Shown here one piece after another: positions 50,807-58,776 of a stretch of DNA of 64,000 nt. The position numbers and the translations under genes were made by a program. The stretch comes from Mesorhizobium sp. YC-39 (GTDB taxonomy: Bacteria > Pseudomonadota > Alphaproteobacteria > Rhizobiales > Rhizobiaceae): positions 806,001-870,000 of the forward strand of contig NZ_JAOWPS010000001.1 in NCBI RefSeq assembly GCF_025753795.1, given 5' to 3'. The notes under the pieces are model-generated. The model saw nothing but the letters and a program-made list of their open reading frames with translations. It ran no database searches and was not told the DNA's origin. How positions within the stretch are numbered: position 1 is the stretch's first letter; the number at the start of each line of letters is the position of its first letter.

Positions 50807-51889
50807 TTACGCCGCCCTGAGGCGATAGCGGAAAATGGTGTGGTCGAGCAGGAGGCGGATGCGTGGTTCGGCCTCGATCGCGACCAGCCAGCTCGCTGCG
50901 ATCATGGTTGCTCCGACAACCATCATCGACAGCAGATATGGCACCCCGGCGCGCACCAGGGCGCCAAGAAGGGCTGCGCCGACCACGTCGTGGATCAGGT
51001 AGAGGGGATAGGTCATCAGGCCGATCCGGCGCCAGCCGCTCCAGGAGAGATTAAGTCGCAACGACCATGCCATCAGCGCCATGGCGGCGAGAAACAGGAC
51101 GATCGGCGGCGCGTAGGGCATCGCCGCTTCGACCTTGACGCTGCGGACGTCGACCGCGCTGATGATCTGCAGCACGCCGCCGGCCAGAAACAGGGCGCAG
51201 AAGACAAGGCGGGTGGGTGTCACGGCCTTGAACCGCATCAGCCAGAACAGCACGCCAGTGGCGAAAAAACATCCGTGATGCACCAGAGCGAGATCGAGCC
51301 AGCGCGCCTCGGCAAGGTCGGACCAGTCGAATGGGAAATACAGGCACCAGAAAAGCGTGCTGATCGCGCCGAGCGCAATTGCCACCGCTTCCATCAGGTC
51401 GAAGCGGCCGAGCCGCAGCAGGACCCAGACGATGGCATAGAAGGCGATCTCGATGCCGAGTGTCCAATAGACACTGTCGACCCAGGGGTTGAACGGAACG
51501 AACAGAGCGGTGCGGACGAGCCTGATGACAGCGTCCGTCGGCCAACTGAGGTCGACCATGAGCAGCACCATCGCGGTGACGGGCGCGCAGATCCAGACGG
51601 CCGGCGCCAATCGTTTCACCCTTGCCTCGAAAAACCGCAGCGGCGTCGAATGCTCGGCGCTGAAGGCGATGACGAAGCCGCTGATGACGAAGAATATCTG
51701 GACGCCAACCCATCCGAACTGGACCAGCCCGCCTATTTCCGGATGCGGGGGCACGCCGCCCGTCGCGCGCGCCGAAACGCCCTCGGGGAATGCCCACACC
51801 CAGAAGCCGTAGTGGTAGAACATCACCATGACGGCGGCGAGAAAACGCAGGATGTCGACGCCGCCAAATGTGGTTTTTTGCTGAGCCAT
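50807..51889 (-). CDS. exoZ: ExoZ-like membrane acyltransferase (acyltransferase 3 family)
   Basis: The 360-residue protein with about ten helices has the family opening GVDILRFLAAVMVMFYHYGF with the catalytic His, and VGVQIFFVISGFVIAFSAE followed by RFFEARVKRLAPAVW. ExoZ puts an acetyl group on a glucose of succinoglycan. ATG 51889 (MAQQKTTF) is preferred over one 30 bp upstream. A motif site lies 44 bp before it. It converges with exoP and closes the EPS locus. Confidence 0.88.
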   Translation of the reverse strand: MAQQKTTFGGVDILRFLAAVMVMFYHYGFWVWAFPEGVSARATGGVPPHPEIGGLVQFGWVGVQIFFVISGFVIAFSAEHSTPLRFFEARVKRLAPAVWICAPVTAMVLLMVDLSWPTDAVIRLVRTALFVPFNPWVDSVYWTLGIEIAFYAIVWVLLRLGRFDLMEAVAIALGAISTLFWCLYFPFDWSDLAEARWLDLALVHHGCFFATGVLFWLMRFKAVTPTRLVFCALFLAGGVLQIISAVDVRSVKVEAAMPYAPPIVLFLAAMALMAWSLRLNLSWSGWRRIGLMTYPLYLIHDVVGAALLGALVRAGVPYLLSMMVVGATMIAASWLVAIEAEPRIRLLLDHTIFRYRLRAA

Positions 51890-51932
51890 GCGGTGCCTTC
51901 GGAATGGCCCCCCACGCAAAGTCTAGGGTCTA

Positions 51933-51966
51933 TTGCTGCATTGCACAACAGACGATTGCAATGCGG
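51933..51966. promoter_or_regulatory. EPS/lasso motif sites before exoZ
   Basis: TTGCTGCATTGCACAA (51933-51948) is the reverse form of the motif, and a partial second copy TTGCAATGCGG follows at 51956-51966. The first lies 44 bp before the exoZ ATG. Confidence 0.55.
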
Positions 51967-52023
51967 GATGAATTCTTGACTTCGTCCGACGCCGCGCTCC
52001 CCCTTGTCGCGTTCCGAAGGCAA

Positions 52024-53931
52024 CTAAAACCCGATGCCGCGCCCTTTCAGCGCCGCGGTGATCTCGTCCAGAATGGCCGGATCGTCGATGGTCGCTGGCA
52101 TTGTCCATTCTTCCTTGTCGGCGATCTTCTGCATGGTGCCGCGCAGGATCTTGCCGGAACGTGTCTTGGGCAGGCGCTTGATCGTCACCACCGTCTTGAA
52201 GGCGGCGACCGGACCGATCCGCTCGCGCACCAGGGCAACCACTTCGTTCTCGATGGCGCCGGTGTCGCGCGCGACGCCCGCATTCAACACGACGAAGCCG
52301 AGCGGGACCTGGCCCTTCATCTGGTCGGCGATGCCGATGACGGCGCATTCGGCAACATCGGGATGCGCTGAAAGCACCTCCTCCATCGCGCCGGTCGACA
52401 GCCGGTGGCCGGCGACATTGATGATGTCGTCGGTCCGCGCCATGACATAGAGATAGCCGTCCTCGTCCATCAGGCCGGCATCGGCTGTCTTGTAGAAGCC
52501 GGGGAATTCGTCGAGATAAGCTTGCCGGAACCGGTCGTCGGCGTTCCACAGCGTCGGCAGGCAGCCGGCCGGCAGCGGCAACTTGACCACGACATTGCCC
52601 AGCGTGCCGCGCGGCACTTCATGGCCCGCATCGTCGAGCACACGAATGTCAAAGCCGGGCATCGGCACGCCGGGCGAGCCGTATTTCACCGGCAGCAGGC
52701 CCAGCCCGGCCGGGTTTATCGTCATCGGCGAGCCGGTCTCGGTCTGCCACCAATGGTCGATCACCGGCACGTTCAATTTCTGCTCCGCCCATTTGATGGT
52801 TTCCGGGTCGGCCCGCTCGCCGGCGAGGAACAGCGTGCGGAATTTCGAAAGGTCGTATTTCGGGATGAATTCGCCCTTTGGGTCCTGTCCCTTGATGGCG
52901 CGGAAAGCGGTCGGCGCGGTGAACAGCGCGACGACGCCATGCTCCGATATCACTCGCCAGTAGGTGCCGGCGTCGGGCGTACCCACCGGCTTGCCCTCGA
53001 ACAGGATGCTGGTGCAGCCATGCAGCAGCGGCCCGTAGACGATATAGGAATGACCGACCACCCAACCAACATCGGAGGCCGCCCAGAACACCTCGCCCGG
53101 TTTGACGCCGAACTCGTTCTCCATCGTCCATTTCAAGGCAACCATATGGCCGCCATTGTCACGCACGATGCCCTTTGGCTGGCCGGTCGTGCCTGAGGTG
53201 TAGATGATGTAGAGCGGGTCGGTGGCAAGCACCGGAACGCAGTCGACATTGGCGCCCGCGGCCCGCTCGCGGGCAACGGCGTCGGCATAGTCGATGTCGT
53301 AGTGCTCTTTCAGTTCGCAGCGCAACTGCTCGCGCTGCAGGATGAGGCAGGCTTCGGGCTTGTGCCTCGACATCTCGATCGCCTTGTCGAGCAGCGGCTT
53401 GTAGGCGACGACGCGGCCGGGCTCCAGGCCGCAGGAGGCCGAGATGATCAGCTTCGGCCTGGCGTCGTCGATGCGGGTGGCGAGTTCGTGCGAGGCAAAG
53501 CCGCCGAAGACGACCGAATGCACTGCACCGATGCGGGCGCAGGCGAGCATGGCAATGGCCGCTTCCGCCACCATCGGCATGTAGATGATGACGCGATCGC
53601 CCTTTTGGATGCCGCGGTTCTTCAACACCGAGGTCAGCGCCACCACCTCGCGCTTCAGTTCGGCATAGGTGAATTTCCTTACCGTGCCGGTGATGACACT
53701 GTCATGGATCAGCGCGATCTGGTCGGCGCGACCGCCTGCGACATGGCGGTCGACGGCATTGAAGCAGGTGTTGCAGGAGGCGCCATTGAACCAGCGGCCA
53801 TAGACTCCGGCTTTCGCGTCAAAGACGCTGTCGCAGGGGGAATACCAGTCTATGGCCTTGGCCGCTTCGGCCCAAAACCGTACAGGGTCCCGTTTCCAGC
53901 CGTCATAGACCTCGTGATAGCGTGACGCCAT
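52024..53931 (-). CDS. prpE: Propionyl-CoA/acetyl-CoA synthetase (PrpE type)
   Basis: The 635-residue AMP-forming ligase activates a short-chain acid such as propionate to its CoA ester. The N-terminus (SRYHEVYDGWKRDPVRFWAEAAKAIDWY) and length fit PrpE rather than Acs. Motifs: YTSGTTGQPKGIVRDNGGH, VIDHWWQTETGSP, KTADAGLMDEDGYLYVMARTDDIINVAGHRLSTGA and the acetylatable Lys in KTRSGKILRG near 588. GGGGAGGAAG precedes ATG 53931; the longer frame is rejected. It is a single gene with its own upstream region. Confidence 0.9.
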   Translation of the reverse strand: MASRYHEVYDGWKRDPVRFWAEAAKAIDWYSPCDSVFDAKAGVYGRWFNGASCNTCFNAVDRHVAGGRADQIALIHDSVITGTVRKFTYAELKREVVALTSVLKNRGIQKGDRVIIYMPMVAEAAIAMLACARIGAVHSVVFGGFASHELATRIDDARPKLIISASCGLEPGRVVAYKPLLDKAIEMSRHKPEACLILQREQLRCELKEHYDIDYADAVARERAAGANVDCVPVLATDPLYIIYTSGTTGQPKGIVRDNGGHMVALKWTMENEFGVKPGEVFWAASDVGWVVGHSYIVYGPLLHGCTSILFEGKPVGTPDAGTYWRVISEHGVVALFTAPTAFRAIKGQDPKGEFIPKYDLSKFRTLFLAGERADPETIKWAEQKLNVPVIDHWWQTETGSPMTINPAGLGLLPVKYGSPGVPMPGFDIRVLDDAGHEVPRGTLGNVVVKLPLPAGCLPTLWNADDRFRQAYLDEFPGFYKTADAGLMDEDGYLYVMARTDDIINVAGHRLSTGAMEEVLSAHPDVAECAVIGIADQMKGQVPLGFVVLNAGVARDTGAIENEVVALVRERIGPVAAFKTVVTIKRLPKTRSGKILRGTMQKIADKEEWTMPATIDDPAILDEITAALKGRGIGF

Positions 53932-53979
53932 CCAGCTTCCTCCCCAGGAACGATTTGCCGGGGATAGCCTATGCGGTTT

Positions 53980-53997
53980 TTTGCAACCATATGCAAT
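53980..53997. promoter_or_regulatory. Candidate operator before prpE
   Basis: TTTGCAACCATATGCAAT, about 50 bp before the prpE ATG, contains TTGCA and TGCAA arms around a 6-bp centre. TTTGCAA-like sites are known for short-chain acyl-CoA regulators in other alphaproteobacteria; assignment here is a guess. Confidence 0.3.
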
Positions 53998-54086
53998 TTT
54001 GTCTTTCGGCGGCCTCGCCTTGGCCGCGACCGCCGCTTCATCGAAGTGACCGGCCAAGCCCCTGAGGCCGGCGGCTCCAGTAGGTC

Positions 54087-54203
54087 CTAGAACGGCAATG
54101 CCGCGAGCATGAGCCCGACGCCGCCTGCGATCAATATTGCTGCCGCCAGCGCCTTGCGATGACGTTCGAAGCTCGTCGGCGCCCGATCCCAGTTATAACG
54201 CAT
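54087..54203 (-). CDS. Short membrane peptide, 38 residues
   Basis: A small frame with GAGGAGA about 5 bp before ATG 54203. It begins MRYNWDRAPTSFERHRK, a charged N-terminus, and continues with one membrane helix rich in Ala, Leu, Ile and Gly, ending AALPF. The start sits in a divergent region opposite the orphan PqqD gene. I do not know the family. The good ribosome site and helix support a real gene, but it has no lasso leader motif. Confidence 0.5.
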   Translation of the reverse strand: MRYNWDRAPTSFERHRKALAAAILIAGGVGLMLAALPF

Positions 54204-54234
54204 CTGTTGTCTCCTCAGCATCGAGGGCTTTTAC

Positions 54235-54249
54235 CTTACCCAGGGTAAG
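54235..54249. promoter_or_regulatory. Perfect 15-bp palindrome in divergent spacer
   Basis: CTTACCC-A-GGGTAAG lies 32 bp before the 38-residue gene and about 210 bp before the PqqD-like gene. A symmetric site of this kind is a plausible operator for a dimeric repressor. The rest of the 255-bp spacer shows no gene. Confidence 0.4.
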
Positions 54250-54458
54250 AAACACTGTGCCTAGAATCCCTTTGTCGGCCTGACAATGCCGAAGCGCGAC
54301 TTGTCATGAGGCTGTCACCGACTATTTCTGGGGGAGTCACATCGGCGCAACGGTCGGAACCTGAAGCGATTGCCTCCTGGGCACCGCCCGACAATGGACA
54401 GCGTGGCGTTGTCGCGCTATTTGCTCTGCCGCAATCCTGCGTGGTCTGGAGCGGGCCC

Positions 54459-54746
54459 ATGGTCGAAATTGCCTCTGAAATGGTTCTGCGGCTGGCGGAC
54501 GATGCCTCGATCCAGCATGTCGGCGACGGCGCCGTCGTGCTTTTGGCGCGCAGCGGTCAGCTCTACACCTGCAACGACACCACCGAGGCCTTTCTCGACA
54601 AGGTGGATGGCGCGCGCAGCCTCGACCAGATCGTGGGCCTGCTTTCCCAGGAGTTCGAGGTCGATAAGGATACGCTCGATCAGGACATGGCGGCGCTGGC
54701 CGAGGAACTGGTGGCGGAAGGCATCCTCGCCGCCCCGGCTGCGTGA
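54459..54746 (+). CDS. PqqD-family protein of orphan cassette
   Basis: The 95-residue PqqD-like protein reads VGDGAVVLLARSGQLYTCNDTTEAFLDKVDGARSLDQIVGLL and ends in a winged-helix-like DMAALAEELVAEGILAAP. Such proteins bind peptide leaders. ATG 54459 follows GGAG; the frame is open 153 bp further upstream without a better site. It is coupled to the next gene by TGATG. No precursor with a lasso leader motif was found nearby, so its partner peptide is unknown. Confidence 0.8.
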   Translation: MVEIASEMVLRLADDASIQHVGDGAVVLLARSGQLYTCNDTTEAFLDKVDGARSLDQIVGLLSQEFEVDKDTLDQDMAALAEELVAEGILAAPAA

Positions 54747-55180
54747 TGGCTGACGGACCTCTTCTGCGTGCGCTGTTTCGAGCCCACCTGTGGGCAAGCG
54801 CGCGGCTGATGCCGGTGCTGATCGGCCAACGCGATTTCGAAGCCGTGCTGAAATGGGCGCCGCTCCAGTCATCGACCCCCTATCGTGGCCTGCCGTCGTC
54901 CTACATCGTGGCGGCGGTCAACCGCACGGTCAGGCATCCCTGGCTGATGCGCGATCGCAGATGCCTCAGGGAAGGCCTGCTCGCCCATCGCTTCCTCCGG
55001 CTTGCCGGCTTCGATCCCGATCTGCGCTTCGGCGTCGATCCCAGGTCGATGCAGGCGCCGAGCCTGGCGGCGCATTGCTGGGTCTGCCTCGATGGCAGGC
55101 CGGTGGTCAGCGACAGCCTTCCGGGCATGGTCGAAATCTACCGTCACCACGCCGAGGCCGGAAAGGCGCGTGCCGCTTGA
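54746..55180 (+). CDS. Lasso B2-like transglutaminase-fold peptidase of orphan cassette
   Basis: The 144-residue protein keeps the B2 catalytic Cys73 (RRCLREGLLAHRFLRLAGF) and His110 (LAAHCWVCLDG), with Asp116 or Asp123 available as third residue. It is more regular than the B2 of the complete lasso cluster, which lacks an obvious acidic residue. Its stop overlaps the TTG start of the kinase gene. In the absence of a cyclase it may process a different peptide. Confidence 0.82.
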   Translation: MADGPLLRALFRAHLWASARLMPVLIGQRDFEAVLKWAPLQSSTPYRGLPSSYIVAAVNRTVRHPWLMRDRRCLREGLLAHRFLRLAGFDPDLRFGVDPRSMQAPSLAAHCWVCLDGRPVVSDSLPGMVEIYRHHAEAGKARAA

Positions 55181-56166
55181 CCGAACCTTTGGCTCAGGGT
55201 CGCTATGCCCTCAACGGGCAGGTCGTCGGCATATCGGCCAAGAACCCTGGCCTTTGGCGGGATTTCGACAGGATGCTCACAAGCCTGCGCACGACGGCTC
55301 CGATCGAGCCGGACTTTCTGATCCGCATCGTGGAGACGCAGTCCTTGGCCGAGGCGCCAGGCGGATCTCTCGCCTTCGATGGCGAGGTGCCGGAGGACGG
55401 CCGCTGCCGGATGATCGATAATGGCGACCTCATCCACCTGATTTTCCCCGGCCGCCAGACGGTGGCGATCCACGCCAGCCAGGGTTGGGCCGAGATCCAC
55501 GTCCGCCTGGATACTAGGATCACCTGGACCGCCTGGATGCTACTCCTCGACGCAGCACTTGATGCGGGTGGTCAGCACATGCTGCACACTGCCGGCCTGA
55601 CCTTGCCGGGCAGCGATGCCTTGGTGCTGATCCATGCACCGAGCGGCACCGGCAAGACCACGACGTCGCTGGCGCTGGCCTCGCAAGGCTTCGGCCTCTG
55701 CTCGGACGACGCCATGATCCTGAACGTTGTGTCTGGGAAGGCCACCGCCTGGGGCCTGCCGCGTGCCGTGAAGATCCATCGCAAGACCGCCGAGATGGTT
55801 CCGCTCGTCGCGCCGTGCCTCGGCCCTTCATGGGATCGCAATGGCGAGCAGGCGGTTGCGCTCGAACGGCTGGGCGAGATCATGCGCGTCGAAGATTCCA
55901 GCATCAGACCGGTGGCGGCACTTCTCCACCTCGCGCGGTCGACCGATGGCCAGACCAGGCTCCTGGCCATGGCCAGGACCGACGCGATGGCCGCGCTTGC
56001 CGCGGATAATGTCAGGACCGGAATGACCGGCCTGCTGCCGTTGCAAAAGCATCGGCTGGCGACGATCGCCCGGCTGGTCTCAACCGTCCCGACCTTTACG
56101 CTGGAAGTGGGGTCCACGCCAACCGATGCCGCGCCGCTGATCCGCTCCGCCTTGGAGCAGGGTTGA
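55177..56166 (+). CDS. HPr kinase-related protein of orphan cassette
   Basis: About 329 residues with a P-loop APSGTGKTTTSLALASQGFG near 155 and a following CSDDAMILNV, matching HPr kinase-related proteins (HprK-related kinase A type). The only credible start is TTG 55177, overlapping the previous stop (TTGA), with GGAAAGG upstream. It is a distant relative of the lasso kinase at 27255. What it phosphorylates is unknown. It is convergent with the nucleotidyltransferase gene, 26 bp between stops. Confidence 0.82.
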   Translation: MTEPLAQGRYALNGQVVGISAKNPGLWRDFDRMLTSLRTTAPIEPDFLIRIVETQSLAEAPGGSLAFDGEVPEDGRCRMIDNGDLIHLIFPGRQTVAIHASQGWAEIHVRLDTRITWTAWMLLLDAALDAGGQHMLHTAGLTLPGSDALVLIHAPSGTGKTTTSLALASQGFGLCSDDAMILNVVSGKATAWGLPRAVKIHRKTAEMVPLVAPCLGPSWDRNGEQAVALERLGEIMRVEDSSIRPVAALLHLARSTDGQTRLLAMARTDAMAALAADNVRTGMTGLLPLQKHRLATIARLVSTVPTFTLEVGSTPTDAAPLIRSALEQG

Positions 56167-56192
56167 AAGGACAACCACGCCGAGCCGTCTTC

Positions 56193-57212
56193 TCAGGCGA
56201 GGTGCGGCTTTGCCCTGGCAAGCCGCTGGATCCAGCGGAAAGCGTCGCGGCTGAGACGCGAACCCATCTTGTTCCTGGAATTGACGTTCAGCAGGGTTTT
56301 CCTGGTGATCAGCCACTTGGCCAAGCGGATGCCCAGATCGGGCTTGATCCGTCCCGCCAGTTCAAGGGCGTGGGCATTGTCGAACAGCCGGCCGGTCACG
56401 TTGAGCACCGTTGCCAGCTCGAGCTCGATGCCCGTCATGCGCGCCGCCTCGAGCAGGTGTACTTCCGATTCCGCTGACTGGAGCGCGCGAACGCCCTGCA
56501 GCACGTCCACGCAGAGCTGCAGCCGATGGAATTTATGCCCGCCGCAGGCGTGGACGATGGCGATGGTGAGAAGTGCGGCCGGCGTGTCGGTTGCCTCGCC
56601 GTCGATGGCGCGCAATTCGGCGAAGCCGAGCGACAGGCGTCGCCGCATGCCGGTATCATGCACCAGATTACCATGCAGTTCGATCAGCAGGCTCGAATTC
56701 TCCTGTTCGAGCCATTTGAACTCCTGCAGCTCCCGCGACCGCGCTTCATCGCCGGCAAGCTTGAAACCGCATCCTGCGATAACCCGATTCGCATGGGGCA
56801 GATTGGCCGGCTCGACCAGTATGTCGATGTCGGTAAACGGCCTGTCGGTGACATGCCGGTAGAGCTTTCGGGCAAAGACCGGACCCTTGACGATCCGCGC
56901 CGGAACGCCGTCCGAAGCGAGCGCCTTCATGATGCGGTCGCCGTGATATTGCAGCAGCATCGACTGGCCGATGGCGATTGGCGCCTTCTGGCGCAAGCCG
57001 GACAATTGCTCCTGCAACGCCGCATCCTGCGGCAGATGCGCGTCGCCATGCTCCTGCAGCTTGCGCAGCATGATCGGCAGGACGCCGTGGAACTCGGCAT
57101 TGGCCAGTAAGGCCGACAGGGTTTTTGCCGCAGGATCGCTGGCCGACCGCGCCTCGGGATCGGCATAGTTCAGCAGCAGTTTTTCATCGGCGGGCGTCAG
57201 CGGTGGCAGCAT
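56193..57212 (-). CDS. Nucleotidyltransferase-fold protein of orphan cassette (NTP_transf_5 type)
   Basis: The 339-residue protein has the family signature ARIVKGPVFARKLYRHVTDRPF followed by TDIDILVEPANLPHANRVI near residue 127, then LLIELHGNLVHDTG. It is related to the lasso-linked protein at 31763. Its function is not established; nucleotidyl transfer to a peptide, protein or sugar is possible. ATG 57212 is used; a TTG lies just before it. Confidence 0.8.
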   Translation of the reverse strand: MLPPLTPADEKLLLNYADPEARSASDPAAKTLSALLANAEFHGVLPIMLRKLQEHGDAHLPQDAALQEQLSGLRQKAPIAIGQSMLLQYHGDRIMKALASDGVPARIVKGPVFARKLYRHVTDRPFTDIDILVEPANLPHANRVIAGCGFKLAGDEARSRELQEFKWLEQENSSLLIELHGNLVHDTGMRRRLSLGFAELRAIDGEATDTPAALLTIAIVHACGGHKFHRLQLCVDVLQGVRALQSAESEVHLLEAARMTGIELELATVLNVTGRLFDNAHALELAGRIKPDLGIRLAKWLITRKTLLNVNSRNKMGSRLSRDAFRWIQRLARAKPHLA

Positions 57213-57322
57213 CAATCCGGGCAGCGTTGCGATTGGTGACGATAGCGCTGGTATGGTTGCAGAAAAGCATCGGCGAAGCCAGCGCGTCGCCCCAGACTAG
57301 TGCTGGCCAGAGCCGGCTTCCA

Positions 57323-58309
57323 CTACATGCCCCAGCGCAACGCCGCCGTATGCACCGGCGCGTCCCACAATGCGGTGGTCTCGTCGTCCAGCATGGTCAA
57401 CGTGATCGAGCATCCGGCCATGTCGAGCGATGTCACATAGGAGCCGACCAGCGAGCGGGTGACCGTCACGCCATGCTTTTCGAAAATTGCCCGGGTGCTA
57501 TTATACATCAGGTAAAGCTCCATCAGCGGCGTGCCGCCGAAGCCGTTGACGAAGAGCAGCGCCGGACCTTTTGCCCTGTCACCCAGATCGCCCAGGATCG
57601 CCAGGCAGATTTCCCCGGCGATGGCATCGGCGCTCTTCAATGTGTCGCGGCGGCGGCCCGGCTCGCCATGAATGCCGACGCCGAATTCCATCTCGCCGGC
57701 GCCGATATCGAAAGTCGGCTTGCCCGCCGCCGGCACAGTGCAGCTGGTCAGCGCCACGCCCATCGAGCGCGTCGCGCCGTTGACGCGCTCGCCCAGCGCT
57801 TTCAGCTCTTTCAGCGCCATGCCTTGCTCGGCGGCGGCGCCCACGACCTTTTCCACAACCAGCGTGCCGGCGACACCGCGTCGGCCGGTGGTGTAGGATG
57901 AGTTCTCGACGGCGACGTCGTCATTGGTCACCACTTGCATGACGTCCTCCGACATTTCAGCGGCCATGTCGAAATTCATCACGTCGCCCTCATAGTTCTT
58001 GACGATGAACAGGCAGCCGGCGCCGCTGTTGACGGCTTCCGCCGCCGCCAGCATCTGGTCCGGCGTCGGCGACGTGAACACCTGGCCGGGGCAGGCGGCG
58101 TCGAGCATGCCGGGCCCGACCAGCCCGCCATGCAGCGGTTCATGGCCGGAGCCGCCGCCGGAGATCAGCGCCACCTTGCCCGGTTTGAGCGCTTTGCGAC
58201 GGACGAATTTGTGCTCGTCGCCGAGCGCCAGGATGTCGGAGTGCGCGGCGACGAAGCCGTCGAGGCTTTCGGTCAGCACCGTATCCACCGAATTCAGAAA
58301 TTTCTTCAT
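57323..58309 (-). CDS. dhaK: Dihydroxyacetone kinase subunit DhaK
   Basis: The 328-residue substrate-binding subunit holds dihydroxyacetone covalently on a His, here in GVGIHGEPG near residue 214. Other conserved parts are ALISGGGSGHEPLHGGLVG, NYEGDVMNFDMA and ALLFVNGFGGTPLMELY. It works with DhaL (ADP) and DhaM (phosphoryl donor). It is the last gene of the minus-strand dha operon. Confidence 0.96.
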   Translation of the reverse strand: MKKFLNSVDTVLTESLDGFVAAHSDILALGDEHKFVRRKALKPGKVALISGGGSGHEPLHGGLVGPGMLDAACPGQVFTSPTPDQMLAAAEAVNSGAGCLFIVKNYEGDVMNFDMAAEMSEDVMQVVTNDDVAVENSSYTTGRRGVAGTLVVEKVVGAAAEQGMALKELKALGERVNGATRSMGVALTSCTVPAAGKPTFDIGAGEMEFGVGIHGEPGRRRDTLKSADAIAGEICLAILGDLGDRAKGPALLFVNGFGGTPLMELYLMYNSTRAIFEKHGVTVTRSLVGSYVTSLDMAGCSITLTMLDDETTALWDAPVHTAALRWGM

Positions 58310-58342
58310 GGCCGTCCTCTCGAAACAAATGGCATGAAACGA

Positions 58343-58768
58343 TCAGCCGCCGCCCTTGCCGGTGATGCTGGTGATCTTCTGGATGAAATCGTTGACCGCG
58401 CGGTCGAGCGCGGCGTTCTGCTTGTCGTCGCCGAAATCGGGCACGATTAGCGAAACGTGCCGCGTCTTGCGCATGCCCGCCGCCACCGACATCTTGCCCG
58501 GATGCGCCTGGTGGTAGGCTGCGAGGAAGTGGTCGCGCTCGGCCGGGCTGAAATGGCAGACCGAAAAAATAGCCGGCAAATGTTTTGACGGAATCGGGAT
58601 CGAATAGGCCGGGCTGGAGATCTGGGTGACGAAGCTGCGGTGCTTGCCGAGCGCGTCGGCAAGGCGCTGGCGCATGCCGGACGGGCGCTGGTCGATGACC
58701 TGCGACAGGATCGTCTTGTAGGCGCGGATCGCCTCTTCCGAACCGGGCACAGGCGTCTTGTCGGCCAT
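58343..58768 (-). CDS. Small protein of dha operon, unknown function
   Basis: I do not recognise this 141-residue protein by name. It is hydrophilic. The segment GMRQRLADALGKHRSFVTQISSP (about 31-53) has the look of a helix-turn-helix of XRE type, and a later part (KTRHVSLIVPDFGDDKQN) may form a beta strand and loop. It lies between EI and dhaK with short gaps (8 and 33 bp), so it is probably co-transcribed and could regulate the operon. Confidence 0.65.
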   Translation of the reverse strand: MADKTPVPGSEEAIRAYKTILSQVIDQRPSGMRQRLADALGKHRSFVTQISSPAYSIPIPSKHLPAIFSVCHFSPAERDHFLAAYHQAHPGKMSVAAGMRKTRHVSLIVPDFGDDKQNAALDRAVNDFIQKITSITGKGGG

Positions 58769-58776
58769 CCCGGCGC

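Noticed and set aside
54087..54203. 38-residue peptide as a second lasso precursor
   Set aside because: No Y-P-L-G-T leader pattern and no Gly1/Asp or Glu core; it looks like a membrane peptide.
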